Notes under the pieces: generated by a model
Told to the model about the DNA's origin: nothing
The model's database searches: none
What the model saw: only the letters and a program-made list of their open reading frames with translations
Made by a program: the position numbers and the translations under genes
From: Geodermatophilus telluris
GTDB taxonomy: Bacteria; Actinomycetota; Actinomycetes; Mycobacteriales; Geodermatophilaceae
Assembly (NCBI RefSeq): GCF_900102745.1
Contig: NZ_FMZF01000002.1
Span: forward strand, 744,001-808,000
Length of the DNA stretch: 64,000 nucleotides
Direction of reading: 5' to 3'
Part shown: piece after piece, positions 24,280 through 34,150 of the stretch
How positions within the stretch are numbered: the stretch's first letter is position 1
Layout of the letters: every line of letters begins with the position of its first letter

Positions 24280-25301
24280 CAGGCCTCCGGGAGGTCGACC
24301 AGCAGCCGGCGGCGGGCGGCGTCGGCGGGCAGTGGGTCGGGCCAGCGCTCCGGCAGGTACGACGAGCGCGGCCCGTACTCGGCGGCGTAGCGGTCGCTCG
24401 GCCAGGTGCGCACGCCGTCGCGGTAGAGCGGGTTGGGCGACAGCGGCGGCAGCGGCTCTCCCAGGTCGGCGGGCGCGGGCCCCAGCGGGTCACCGGCCAC
24501 CAGCGCCACCGCCTCGCTGGCGTGCAGGTCGGCGGGGGCGGCCGGCCGCGGCGGGCGGCCCTCGAGCAGCGAGCGGGTCAGCTCGTCGTCGTCGTAGAGC
24601 AGGCCGGTGCCCAGCACCTCGGCGTAGCCCTCCGGCGTCAGCGGCTGCCCGTGCGGGTCGGCCACGTGCGCGTGCCCGACGACGACGGTGCCGCCGTCCC
24701 CGGCCAGCGCGCGCATCGCCGCCGCGGCCGCGGGCTTGTCGCGCAGGAAGTAGAAGGCGTCGTGGCACATGACGTAGGCCGGGACGCCGACGGCGAGGTC
24801 GGGCGCCGCGGTCAGGTCGGCGCACACGTAGCGGGCGTCCGGGCAGACGAACCGCCGGGCCAGCCAGAGCTTGGCCCACACGACGTCGACGCCGAGCAGG
24901 TCGCCCGCCCCGCGCCGGGACAGCTCGCGCAGGTGCGCGCCGGTCCCGCAGGCGACGTCGACCACCGGGCGCCGCCCGGGCCAGTGCTGCTGCAGCAGGG
25001 CGAGCCCGGCCAGGTGGGTGGGGTCCGACCAGCGGTGGGCGAAGTAGTCGGCCACCCGCCCCATGCCGAGGAGGTCCATGGCCTCGCGGAGCGTGCGCGC
25101 GGCGGGGACGCGGGCGAGCTGCTCGGGCGGCGGCGGCGGCTCGGTCCACCAGTCGTCGGCGTCGGCGAGCAGCAGCACCCGGGCCCGGTCGGTCTCCCCG
25201 GCGGCCAGCAGCCCGGCGACCTCGTCGCGCAGGTCGTCCCGGCCCGCCCGGGCGAAGGGGATCCCGTCGACGACGGGCGCGTCGAGGAGCAGGCCGGTCA
25301 C
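24276..25301 (-). CDS. Class I SAM-dependent methyltransferase
   Basis: 341 residues. Motif I is VVDVACGTGAHLRELSRRG (about residues 113-131), followed by DLLGVDVVWAKLWLARR and the acidic-aromatic region YVMCHDAFYFLRDKP. An N-terminal extension of about 100 residues (LADADDWWTEPPPPPEQLARVPAARTLREAMDLLGMGRVADYFAHRW) and a C-terminal stretch rich in Pro, Tyr and Trp are unusual additions. The acceptor is unknown. The GTG at 25301 overlaps the HD-like gene as GTGA. Its stop lies in the right copy of the 19-bp repeat. Confidence 0.9.
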   Translation of the reverse strand: MTGLLLDAPVVDGIPFARAGRDDLRDEVAGLLAAGETDRARVLLLADADDWWTEPPPPPEQLARVPAARTLREAMDLLGMGRVADYFAHRWSDPTHLAGLALLQQHWPGRRPVVDVACGTGAHLRELSRRGAGDLLGVDVVWAKLWLARRFVCPDARYVCADLTAAPDLAVGVPAYVMCHDAFYFLRDKPAAAAAMRALAGDGGTVVVGHAHVADPHGQPLTPEGYAEVLGTGLLYDDDELTRSLLEGRPPRPAAPADLHASEAVALVAGDPLGPAPADLGEPLPPLSPNPLYRDGVRTWPSDRYAAEYGPRSSYLPERWPDPLPADAARRRLLVDLPEAW

Positions 25302-26212
25302 AGCCCGGCCGCCGCCAGCACGTCGAGGTGGTAGCCCTGCACCGGGCCGGCGTGCACCAGCTCCAGGTCGTCGAGCGCCTGGGAGGCGGTGAACGCCGCC
25401 GCGCGCGCGTGGTGGTGCACCTGCAGCACCCGGTCGAGGACGTCGGCGGCGTGGAACGCCCGGGCCTCCGGCAGGTCGGCGCCCGGCCGCAGCGCCAGCA
25501 CCTCGCGCAGCCGGCCGGCCAGCGGGCCCGGCAGCGCCGCGAGCTCGCGCTCCTCCAGCGTCGTCACCACCCGCTCCAGCGCGTTCCCGAGCAGCACCTC
25601 GCCGGCGAACCCGGCGTCGGGCAGCACCACGTTGTGCAGGTGGTGGCCCAGGCCGAGCAGGAAGGGCCCGACCGGGTCGGCGCCCACCACCGGCGCGACG
25701 AGCGCGGCGTAGACCGCGACGGTGAGGCAGTGGTCGCCGTGGCTCTCCGGCGGTTCGACGACCACCCGCGGCTTCCCCGGCGCGGTGGCGCCGGCCCGCG
25801 GCTGGGCGTTGAGCGCGGCGGCGAGCGCCGGTGCCGGGCCGGCTGCCGGCAGCGGCCCCAGCGCCGCCCGCAGCCGTGCGCGCAGTTCCGGGTCGAGCGG
25901 GCCGGCGACCTCGTCGAAGCCCCGGCGCAGCACGTCGAGCGCCTCGGCGTCCGACAACCCGGCGGTGGTCAGGACCCCGGCGTCGATGCCGGCCAGCCGG
26001 GCGCGGGCGACGGCGGCCGCGGTCTCGGACTCCGCGACCGCGGCGACGTCCTCACCGGCCACCAGCCGCGCCCACGCGCGGGCGAAGGCCTGCTCGGCGA
26101 GCGAGCCGGGGACGCCGGCGACGCGGACGCGCTTGGCGTCGCCGATCTCGGCGAGCAGCGGCCGCAGCCCGGCGAGCGCCCGCAGCGTCCCGGGGGAGGC
26201 GAGCGCGGTCAC
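25298..26212 (-). CDS. HD-like predicted metal-dependent protein of unknown function
   Basis: 304 residues. The N-terminal third is Ala/Leu-rich helices. From about residue 168 an HD-type pattern appears: ESHGDHCLTVAVYAALVAPVVG, then LLGLGHHLHNVVLPDAGFAGE and FHAADVLDRVLQVHHHARA, with His/Asp spacing like metal-binding phosphohydrolases. Assignment to HD hydrolases is tentative. A link to EboA-like proteins, which can sit beside inositol-phosphate synthase and TIM-barrel genes, was considered but could not be shown. GTG 26212 overlaps the synthase stop (GTGA). Confidence 0.75.
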   Translation of the reverse strand: MTALASPGTLRALAGLRPLLAEIGDAKRVRVAGVPGSLAEQAFARAWARLVAGEDVAAVAESETAAAVARARLAGIDAGVLTTAGLSDAEALDVLRRGFDEVAGPLDPELRARLRAALGPLPAAGPAPALAAALNAQPRAGATAPGKPRVVVEPPESHGDHCLTVAVYAALVAPVVGADPVGPFLLGLGHHLHNVVLPDAGFAGEVLLGNALERVVTTLEERELAALPGPLAGRLREVLALRPGADLPEARAFHAADVLDRVLQVHHHARAAAFTASQALDDLELVHAGPVQGYHLDVLAAAGL

Positions 26213-27432
26213 CGGGAGGAGGCGCCGGCGGCCAGCCAGTCGAGCAGCGCGGACTCCTGCCGGTGGAAGGCGTGCTCGGGCACGCTGCCGTCGGCGGTCA
26301 TCGGGGCCTTGAAGAACCAGCCCAGCTGCCGCTGCACGCCGCCCTCGCCGCGCTGCTGCGCGAGGTCGGCGAGCCGGGCGAGCTCCACGGCCAGCGGCGC
26401 GGCCAGGATCGAGTCGCGGCACTGGAAGTCGACCTTGACCTGCATGCGCTGGCCGAGGAAGCCGACCAGGTCGATGGCGTCCCAGGCCTCCTTCTGGTCG
26501 CCGCGCGGCCGGTAGTAGTCGATGCGGACGACGTGGTCCTCGACCGGGTAGCCCAGGATCGAGTCGAGCACGCTGCCCTTGGTGTTCAGCTTGCTGGCCA
26601 GCGAGTCGGGGTCGTCGAGGGCCAGGCCGTCGCGGTTGCCGAGGATGTTGGTGGAGTACCAGCCCTCGACGGTGAGCGAGCGGGCGCGGAAGGCCGGCGC
26701 GAGGACCGTCTTCATCATCGTCTGGCCGGTCTTGCCGTCCTTGCCGGCGACCGGCACGCCGCGGGCCTCGGCGAACGCGACCAGCGCGGGGACGTCGGCG
26801 GCCAGCGACGGCGTGAAGTTCACGTAGCCGACGCCCTCGGCGATCGCGGCGTAGGCGTAGACCATCGCCGGGGTGATCGCGCGGTCGTCGGCGTCGAGCC
26901 CGGCCTCGAAGGCCTCGATCGACTGCAGGGCCGGCGCGGCCGGGTCGGGCCAGCGCTCGGTGGAGGCCAGGTTGACCAGCACCAGGCCGTCGAGGGACTC
27001 CTCCTCGCGGAAGCGGCGGAGGTCGGCGCGCACCGCGTCGACCTGCGCGCGGCGCGTCTCGGCGAGGACGACGTTGCCGCCGGTGACGTTGCGGCAGAAG
27101 TCGGCGTCCCCGGCCGCCGGCCACGGGATCACCGCCGACAGCGCCGGGCCGGCCTCCTCCAGCTGGCGGGAGTCGAGCACGCCGTGCTGCTCGGCGGCCT
27201 TGCGCAGGTCCGAGCCGTCGAGGTCCCACCCGCGGACGACCAGCGAGTCGTAGGACACCAGGCCGGTCGTCTCCTCGGCCGGACCGCCGGCGACCTCCAG
27301 CCCGGCGAGCGGCAGCCCGTCGGTGCCGGCCGCCCCGGTCCGGACCAGCTCCAGACCGGCGACGGCGGTCGTCGCGACCGCGCCCCCCAGCCCGACCACA
27401 GCGACGCCGACACGACGGGACTCCTGCGACAA
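26209..27432 (-). CDS. Inositol-3-phosphate synthase family protein
   Basis: 407 residues; the first gene of the operon. Family features: NAD-binding VAVVGLGGAVATTAVAGLELV, the conserved NLASTE, VYAYAAIAEGVGYVNFTPSLA, GKDGKTGQTMMKTVLAP, LNTKGSVLDSILGYP and DYYRPRGDQKEAWD. The family converts glucose-6-phosphate to inositol-3-phosphate through NAD-dependent oxidation and ring closure. The sequence is of the longer type, distinct from the roughly 360-residue Ino1 used for mycothiol. The only suitable start is TTG 27432, with GGGGAGG six bases upstream. The leader shows alternative hairpins. Confidence 0.9.
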   Translation of the reverse strand: MSQESRRVGVAVVGLGGAVATTAVAGLELVRTGAAGTDGLPLAGLEVAGGPAEETTGLVSYDSLVVRGWDLDGSDLRKAAEQHGVLDSRQLEEAGPALSAVIPWPAAGDADFCRNVTGGNVVLAETRRAQVDAVRADLRRFREEESLDGLVLVNLASTERWPDPAAPALQSIEAFEAGLDADDRAITPAMVYAYAAIAEGVGYVNFTPSLAADVPALVAFAEARGVPVAGKDGKTGQTMMKTVLAPAFRARSLTVEGWYSTNILGNRDGLALDDPDSLASKLNTKGSVLDSILGYPVEDHVVRIDYYRPRGDQKEAWDAIDLVGFLGQRMQVKVDFQCRDSILAAPLAVELARLADLAQQRGEGGVQRQLGWFFKAPMTADGSVPEHAFHRQESALLDWLAAGASSR

Positions 27433-27437
27433 GACGA

Positions 27438-27473
27438 CCTCCCCACCCTGGAGGGGTGGCGTCCGCCACCCCT
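27438..27473 (-). promoter_or_regulatory. Operon leader with two mutually exclusive hairpins and the Shine-Dalgarno site
   Basis: In the RNA sense (minus), hairpin A pairs AGGGGTGGC with GCCACCCCT across a GGAC loop (27473-27452, 9 bp). Hairpin B pairs CCACCC with GGGTGG (27459-27443, 6 bp), uses bases of A's 3' arm and reaches the GGGGAGG ribosome-binding site (27444-27438). The two cannot coexist, a layout typical of translational switches, though it might be chance in GC-rich DNA. Confidence 0.45.
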
Positions 27474-27636
27474 CGCCGAGCCTGGCACAGCGCCCGGGGC
27501 CCCGCCGGGTGAACGCCAGATTCTCGTCCGCAACCGAGTGGCCCGCCGTCATCTGTGCAGGTAGGGGTCTCCCGGAGGCCCCGTGGGGGCGCGGCCCGGG
27601 CCAGGATGGGGGCTCCCTCCCCGACAGGAGCACGCC

Positions 27637-28263
27637 GTGACCGTGCCGCCCGCCGCCCAGTCCCAGCCCTCCGCCGCGATGGTCGTGCCGCGCTTCGCCG
27701 TCCGTCAGCGGATCACCGTCATGGTCAACCGCTACGAGGTCCGCGCCGTGCAGCCCGACGGCAGCGAGGGTCACCTCCTGGCGATGGCCCAGCAGAAGCG
27801 GCTCAAGCTCAAGGAGGAGGTCGTCTTCACCGCCGACGAGGCCCGCACCCGCCCGGTCTTCTCCTTCCGGGCCCGCCAGCGCCTCGACGTGCACGCCGAG
27901 CACGACGTCTTCGACGAGTACGGGCAGGTGCTCGGCTCCTTCAAGAAGCGCTTCGGCGCGAGCCTGCTGCGCTCCACCTGGGAGCTGTCGGCGCCCGGCC
28001 TGCAGGCGATCGGCCGGGAGCGCCGGCCGTTCCTGGCCGTCCTGCGGCGGATCTGGGAGTTCATCCCCTACCTCGGTGACGTCTGGGTGCCCTTCGTCTT
28101 CCACTTCGACTTCGTCGACACCGCCACCGGCGCGCCGGTGCTCGTCGTCGAGCGGCGCAAGAGCATCCGGGACCGCTACGACGTGCACGTCCCCGACCCG
28201 CGGCTGGACTTCCGGGTGGCCGCCTCGATGGCCGTGGCCCTCGACGCCCTGCAGAGCCGGTGA
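27637..28263 (+). CDS. LURP-one/scramblase-like (tubby-fold) protein
   Basis: 208 residues from the GTG at 27637 (ACAGGAG upstream). The pattern FAVRQRITVMVNRYEVRAVQPDGSEGHLLAMAQQKRLKLKEEVVFTADE, FRARQRLDVHAEHDVFDEYGQVLGSFKKRFGASLLRSTWEL and the closing VFHFDFVDTATGAPVLVVERRKSIRDRYDVHV fits the 12-stranded LOR/phospholipid-scramblase barrel, seen widely in actinobacteria as proteins of unknown role. It is divergent from the nine-gene operon, with 204 bases between. The stop overlaps the next start as GTGA. Confidence 0.82.
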   Translation: MTVPPAAQSQPSAAMVVPRFAVRQRITVMVNRYEVRAVQPDGSEGHLLAMAQQKRLKLKEEVVFTADEARTRPVFSFRARQRLDVHAEHDVFDEYGQVLGSFKKRFGASLLRSTWELSAPGLQAIGRERRPFLAVLRRIWEFIPYLGDVWVPFVFHFDFVDTATGAPVLVVERRKSIRDRYDVHVPDPRLDFRVAASMAVALDALQSR

Positions 28264-29084
28264 CGGCCCCTCCCGACGACCTCGACGGCGCCTGCGACAG
28301 AAACTCCGGCGGCGCCTTCCTCGACGACTTCGACGGCGACGACCTCGACCGCGACGTCTGGGTGCCGCACTACCTGCCGCAGTGGAGCTCCCGCGCGGCC
28401 ACCGCGGCGTGCTACGAGGTCCGCGACTCCTGCCTGCGGCTGTCCCTGCCCGACGAGGTGCCGCTGTGGTGTCCCGGTGACCACCCGCCGCTGCGCGTCT
28501 CGGGCATCCAGTCCGGCGTCTTCTCCGGGCCGGTCGGCAGCACGGTCGGCCAGCAGCCGGTGCGGCCGGGCGCCGTCGTCCGGGAGGAGCAGCCGGCGCA
28601 CTGGGGGTGGACGCCCCGGTACGGGCGGCTGGAGCTGCGGGCCCGCGCGACCGTCACCCCGCGGTCGATGGTCGCCTGGTGGCTGGTCGGCCTGGAGGAC
28701 GTCCCGGAGCGCTCCGGCGAGCTGTGCGTGGTGGAGGTGTTCGGCGACGCCGTCGACCCGGTCGGGGGAGCCGCCGTCGGCGCGGGCACGCACCCGTTCC
28801 GCGATCCGCGGCTGCCCGAGGACTTCGCCGCGCCCCGGCCGGGGATCGACGTGGCCGACTGGCACGACTACGCCGTCGACTGGCGCCCGGACGGCGCGAC
28901 GTTCACCGTGGACGGGCGGGTGCTGCGCGAGGTCGCGGTCACCCCCGACTACCCGCTGCAGGCGATGCTGGCCGTCTTCGACTTCCCCGAGAAGGCGGTG
29001 CCGGGGGAGCCCTACGTCGTCCCCGAGCTCGTCGTCGACCGGATCAGCGGGAACCCGGGCGACAGCGGGACGGCGCGCGGCTAG
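28260..29084 (+). CDS. GH16-like (concanavalin-fold) protein with altered catalytic motif
   Basis: 274 residues, translationally coupled to the LURP-one gene (GTGA at 28260-28263). The fold pattern LDDFDGDDLDRDVW, a YGRLELRARATVTPRSMVAWWLVGLED strand pair, DWHDYAVDWRPDGATFTVDGRVLREV and a closing LAVFDF resembles family 16 glycoside hydrolases. The family signature E-x-D-x-x-E reads E154-L-C-V-V-E159: both Glu remain but the central Asp is Cys156. No signal peptide is visible, unusual for GH16. It may bind rather than cut a glycan, or be a cytoplasmic variant. Confidence 0.75.
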   Translation: MTAPPDDLDGACDRNSGGAFLDDFDGDDLDRDVWVPHYLPQWSSRAATAACYEVRDSCLRLSLPDEVPLWCPGDHPPLRVSGIQSGVFSGPVGSTVGQQPVRPGAVVREEQPAHWGWTPRYGRLELRARATVTPRSMVAWWLVGLEDVPERSGELCVVEVFGDAVDPVGGAAVGAGTHPFRDPRLPEDFAAPRPGIDVADWHDYAVDWRPDGATFTVDGRVLREVAVTPDYPLQAMLAVFDFPEKAVPGEPYVVPELVVDRISGNPGDSGTARG

Positions 29085-29087
29085 CCT
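29082..29087 (+). promoter_or_regulatory. -10 element TAGCCT for leaderless gene
   Basis: TAGCCT ends 8 bases before the GTG at 29096, right for transcription starting at the start codon. It lies across the stop codon of the GH16-like gene. Confidence 0.5.
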
Positions 29088-29095
29088 CACCCGCC

Positions 29096-29425
29096 GTGTC
29101 CAGCCGCACCTACCGCGTGGTCGTGCGCGGCGTCCTCGACGGTCTCGACGACGACCGGCGCGCGTGGCTGCGCGACCGGGCCGCCGAGCACGACCTGTTC
29201 GCGTCCGCGTTCACCGAGGAGGGGACGACGGCCTACGACGGCCGGCTCGCCGCCTTCAGCCACCGCGTCGTCGTCCGGGTCGAGCCCGGCCCGGACGAGG
29301 AGGCCGTGGCGTGCACCGCCGGGGAGCTCTCGGCGCTGCGGTGGCTCGAGAACGCCGGCGTCGGGGCCCGCCGGCTGCGCTCGACGGCCACCTGCACCGA
29401 CGACGTGCGGGTCCGGCGCCGCTGA
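29096..29425 (+). CDS. DUF6204-like small protein
   Basis: 109 residues: SSRTYRVVVRGVLDGLDDDRRAWLRDRAAEHDLFASAFTEEGTTAYDGRLAAFSHRVVVRVE, then a helix ALRWLENAGVGARRLRSTATCTDD. A compact ferredoxin-like alpha/beta form typical of a conserved actinobacterial family of unknown role (DUF6204, assigned by memory of the RxxVRGxFDGLDxxRRA opening). The start GTG 29096 is preceded by the TAGCCT box and has no ribosome-binding site. It is convergent with the thioesterase gene 3 bases away. Confidence 0.75.
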   Translation: MSSRTYRVVVRGVLDGLDDDRRAWLRDRAAEHDLFASAFTEEGTTAYDGRLAAFSHRVVVRVEPGPDEEAVACTAGELSALRWLENAGVGARRLRSTATCTDDVRVRRR

Positions 29426-29428
29426 GGC

Positions 29429-29974
29429 TCAGGCCGGCAGCGGGAAGACCAGCAGCGAGCTCGACGCCGTGGCCACCTGCTTGCCGGCCGCGTCGAGCAC
29501 CTCGCCCTCGGCGAAGGCGACCCGCCGGCCCGGCTTGACCACCCGGCCGATCGCGGTGAGCGGCCCGCTGGCCTGGGTCACCGCGCGCAGGTAGGTGACC
29601 TTCAGCTCGATGGAGGTGTAGCCGACGCCGTGCGGCAGCGTGGTGTGCACCGCGCAGCCGGCGACGGAGTCCAGCAGCGTGCAGACCAGCCCGCCGTGCA
29701 CGACCCCGATCGGGTTGTAGACCGACTCGTCGACGGCGCAGCGGAACTCGACCCGCCCCTCCTCGACGACGGCCATGTCCATCTGCACCAGCTGCGCGAT
29801 CGGCGGGGGCGGCAGCAGGCCGTCGCGCACCGCCCGCAGCGCCTCCAGTCCGGACAGCTCCCGCCCGCCGGCCGCGGTGACCATCGGGTCGTGCCAGGTG
29901 ACGGTGCGGGTGCGCGGCTCACCCCAGGACCCCGGGACGGCGGCCGGCGTGCAGGGGATCGCGTCAGTGCTCAT
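29429..29974 (-). CDS. PaaI-type hotdog thioesterase
   Basis: 181 residues. Hotdog fold with the PaaI signature: NPIGVVHGGLVCTLLDSVAGCAVHTTLPHGVGYTSIELKVTYLRAV, where the HGG loop and the Asp in LLDS are the catalytic region, followed by GRVVKPGRRVAFAEGEVLDAAGKQVATASSSLLVF. It hydrolyses acyl-CoA thioesters, often aromatic or medium chain. The ATG at 29974 overlaps the stop of the HxlR regulator by 11 bases, so the two form a coupled pair and the regulator may respond to its substrate. Confidence 0.92.
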   Translation of the reverse strand: MSTDAIPCTPAAVPGSWGEPRTRTVTWHDPMVTAAGGRELSGLEALRAVRDGLLPPPPIAQLVQMDMAVVEEGRVEFRCAVDESVYNPIGVVHGGLVCTLLDSVAGCAVHTTLPHGVGYTSIELKVTYLRAVTQASGPLTAIGRVVKPGRRVAFAEGEVLDAAGKQVATASSSLLVFPLPA

Positions 29975-30473
29975 GGGCGTGCTCCTCGGCGGGCAGGCCC
30001 GACAGCACCCGCCCGGCCGGGGTGAGCACCCGCTCGACGCGGCTCTCGTTCACCGGCACGCCGCACGTCCGGCACACCCACGCGGCCGCGACGGGGTGTG
30101 CGGGGTGGCCGGCCGGCGCGTGCTGCAGGCGCACCGGCGGTTCCTCGGCGGCCCACCGGTCGCCCCACTGCAGCAGCGCCTGCAGCACCGGCAGCAGGTC
30201 GCGGCCCGAGGCGGTGAGGTGGTAGCCCGAGCGCGGCGGTGAGTCGCTGTACTGCCGTCGCTCCAGCACACCGGCGGCGACCAGCGCGTTGAGCCGGGCG
30301 GTGAGCCGGTCGCGGGGGGCGCCGGTGCCCCGGGCGATGTCGCTGAAGCGGTGGTTGCCCAGCGACACCTCCCGGACGACGAGCAGCGCCCACCGCTCGC
30401 CCACCAGCTCCAGCGCGGCGGCGATCGAGCAGGGACGCCCGGGGAGGGAGGCCAGGTCGAACGAGGCGGTCAC
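29964..30473 (-). CDS. HxlR/MarR-like transcriptional regulator
   Basis: 169 residues. Winged helix of the HxlR type: CSIAAALELVGERWALLVVREVSLGNHRFSDIARGTGAPRDRLTARLNALVAAGVLERRQYSD...GYHLTASGRDLLPVLQALLQWGDRW. The C-terminus carries a CRTCG pair and a His-rich end (EEHAHEH). HxlR proteins answer to aldehydes, quinones or oxidants. It is first in a two-gene unit with the thioesterase. GTG 30473 lacks a strong ribosome-binding site. Confidence 0.9.
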   Translation of the reverse strand: MTASFDLASLPGRPCSIAAALELVGERWALLVVREVSLGNHRFSDIARGTGAPRDRLTARLNALVAAGVLERRQYSDSPPRSGYHLTASGRDLLPVLQALLQWGDRWAAEEPPVRLQHAPAGHPAHPVAAAWVCRTCGVPVNESRVERVLTPAGRVLSGLPAEEHAHEH

Positions 30474-30520
30474 ACCGGTCAGTTTGCCGGTCGAACCGAC
30501 GGAGCGCCACCTCCCGGGAC

Positions 30521-30561
30521 GCCGACGGGCGGGGACCCGTGCAGGGTCCCCGCCCGTCGGC
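30521..30561. terminator. Perfect 18-bp hairpin terminating the sdh operon
   Basis: GCCGACGGGCGGGGACCC (30521-30538) pairs base for base with 30544-30561 around a 5-base loop, 17 bases past the sdhB stop. It is one of the strongest terminators in the window. Confidence 0.9.
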
Positions 30562-30577
30562 GGTGGTTCCGGCTCGA

Positions 30578-31350
30578 CTAGCTCTTCGGACGCGCGCCGG
30601 CGCGCAGGGCGCCGAGGAGGTCGTGGTTGAGCCGCGAGATGTTCTCCATCGAGATGCCCTTCGGGCAGCTGGCGGAGCACTCACCGATGTTGGTGCAGCC
30701 GCCGAAGCCCTCGAGGTCCTGCTGGTGGATCATGTTCACCACGCGGTCGTTGCGCTCGGGCTGGCCCTGCGGCATCAGCCCGAGGTGGGTGACCTTCGAG
30801 GCGGTGAACAGCATCGACGAGGCGTTCGGGCAGGCCGCCACGCAGGCGCCGCAGCCGATGCAGGTGGCGGCGTCGAACGCGGCGTCGGAGTCCTTCTTGG
30901 CGACCAGGATCGAGTGCGCCTCGGGGGCGGTGCCGGTCGGGGCGCTGATGTAGCCGCCCGACTGGATGATCCGGTCCAGGGCCGACCGGTCGACGGCGAG
31001 GTCCTTGATGACGGGGAACGCCGTCGCCCGCCACGGCTCGATGTCGATCGTGTCGCCGTCCTTGAAGGACCGCATGTGCAGCTGGCAGGTGGTGGTCTGC
31101 GGGTGGTCGTCGAACAACCCGTTGCCGTGCGCGCGACCGTTGATCATGACGCCGCACGACCCGCAGATGCCCTCGCGGCAGTCGTGGTCGAAGGAGACCG
31201 GGTCCTCGCCGTCGAGGATGAGCTGCTCGTTGAGGACGTCGAGCATCTCGAGGAAGGACATGTCCGGCGAGACGTCGGTGACCTGGTAGGTCACCATCTT
31301 CCCCTTCTCGGCCGCACTCCGCTGGCGCCAGACGCGCAGCTTGAGGTTCA

Positions 31351-31351
<1 letters not shown>
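30578..31351 (-). CDS. sdhB: Succinate dehydrogenase/fumarate reductase iron-sulfur subunit
   Basis: 257 residues. The N-terminal 2Fe-2S ferredoxin domain has [22 protein letters not shown] and the later Cys in [10 protein letters not shown]; the C-terminal domain has [13 protein letters not shown] and [15 protein letters not shown] for the 4Fe-4S and 3Fe-4S centres. It passes electrons from SdhA to the membrane subunit. The ATG at 31351 overlaps the sdhA stop by one base (TGATG). Last gene of sdhC-sdhA-sdhB. Confidence 0.97.
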
Positions 31352-33297
<1,946 letters not shown>

Positions 33298-33308
33298 GGC
33301 GAGTGCTC

Positions 33309-34013
33309 CTACTCGATGATGCCGACGAGGACGCTGAGCGGCGGGATCAGGAAGCCCGCGGTCAGCACCACGGCGAACACCGTGGCGAAGGCGTTGACGG
33401 TGCGCTCGCGCGTCTTGTTGCTCTGCCCCAGCGTCTGGGTCGCGCTCCAGACCCCGTGCCGGAGGTGGAAGCCCAGGGCCAGCAGCGCGACCACGTAGAC
33501 CAGGGTGACGAGCGGGTTGGAGAAGCCGGCGATGGCGCGGTCGTACGGCGTCGAGTCGTGGCCCGCGGGGTTCGCCACACCGAGCGTGAGGTCGAGGATG
33601 TGGTAGACGATGAACAGCCCGAGGATGACGCCGCCCCAGCGCATGGTCCGGGAGGCGTAGCTCTGGGCCACCTGCTTGCGCGCGACGTACTGCTGCGGGC
33701 GGGCGCGCTTGGCCTGCCGCCACAGCGAGATCGCCGCCCAGGCGTGCGCGACCACGGCGGCCAGCAGGACGACGCGGATGATCCACAGGACGGTCTGCCC
33801 GGGGACGGCCGGCTCGCCGATGCGGCGGATCCACTCCGAGTACCCGTTGAAGGTCTGCGCGCCGGCGAAGAGCTTGAGGTTCCCCACCATGTGCGCGATC
33901 AGGTACAGGACCAGGATGATCCCGCTGACCGCCATCACGACCTTCTTGAAGACCGAGCTGGTCTTCGCTGCCTTCGGGGTCCTGCGCTGGCCCGAGTGCG
34001 TCACCGTCACCAC
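33309..34013 (-). CDS. sdhC: Succinate dehydrogenase cytochrome b558 subunit
   Basis: 234 residues with five hydrophobic helices (for example [43 protein letters not shown] and [20 protein letters not shown]). His residues in AHMVGN, VAHAW, YHILD and FHLRHGVW are the likely haem ligands of this single-anchor, di-haem type. It feeds electrons to menaquinone. Start chosen at GTG 34013 because a TAACTT -10 box ends 7 bases upstream, giving a leaderless mRNA; an in-frame GTG at 34043 would lie upstream of that promoter. Confidence 0.9.
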   Translation of the reverse strand: MVTVTHSGQRRTPKAAKTSSVFKKVVMAVSGIILVLYLIAHMVGNLKLFAGAQTFNGYSEWIRRIGEPAVPGQTVLWIIRVVLLAAVVAHAWAAISLWRQAKRARPQQYVARKQVAQSYASRTMRWGGVILGLFIVYHILDLTLGVANPAGHDSTPYDRAIAGFSNPLVTLVYVVALLALGFHLRHGVWSATQTLGQSNKTRERTVNAFATVFAVVLTAGFLIPPLSVLVGIIE

Positions 34014-34020
34014 GGCACCA

Positions 34021-34026
34021 AAGTTA
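34021..34026 (-). promoter_or_regulatory. -10 element TAACTT of the sdh operon
   Basis: On the minus strand TAACTT ends 7 bases before the GTG at 34013, fixing both the transcription start and the start codon if the mRNA is leaderless. Confidence 0.5.
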
Positions 34027-34150
34027 GGCTCGTTACCCACCACTCGGCCATGTGGACACGCAGTGACTCACCTCATGTAAGGGAACCCTCAGCCCAGGTC
34101 AGGACGTTGGTGGTCACCCGCCGGGCACACCCACGATCGGAGGAGGACGC

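Noticed and set aside
17995-27432. Standard ebo (scytonemin export-type) cluster
   Set aside because: Only a TIM barrel and inositol-phosphate synthase would match; no UbiA prenyltransferase or TatD-like gene is present.
17995-27432. RiPP cluster centred on YcaO
   Set aside because: No precursor peptide, cyclodehydratase partner or transporter; overlapping genes leave no space for a precursor.
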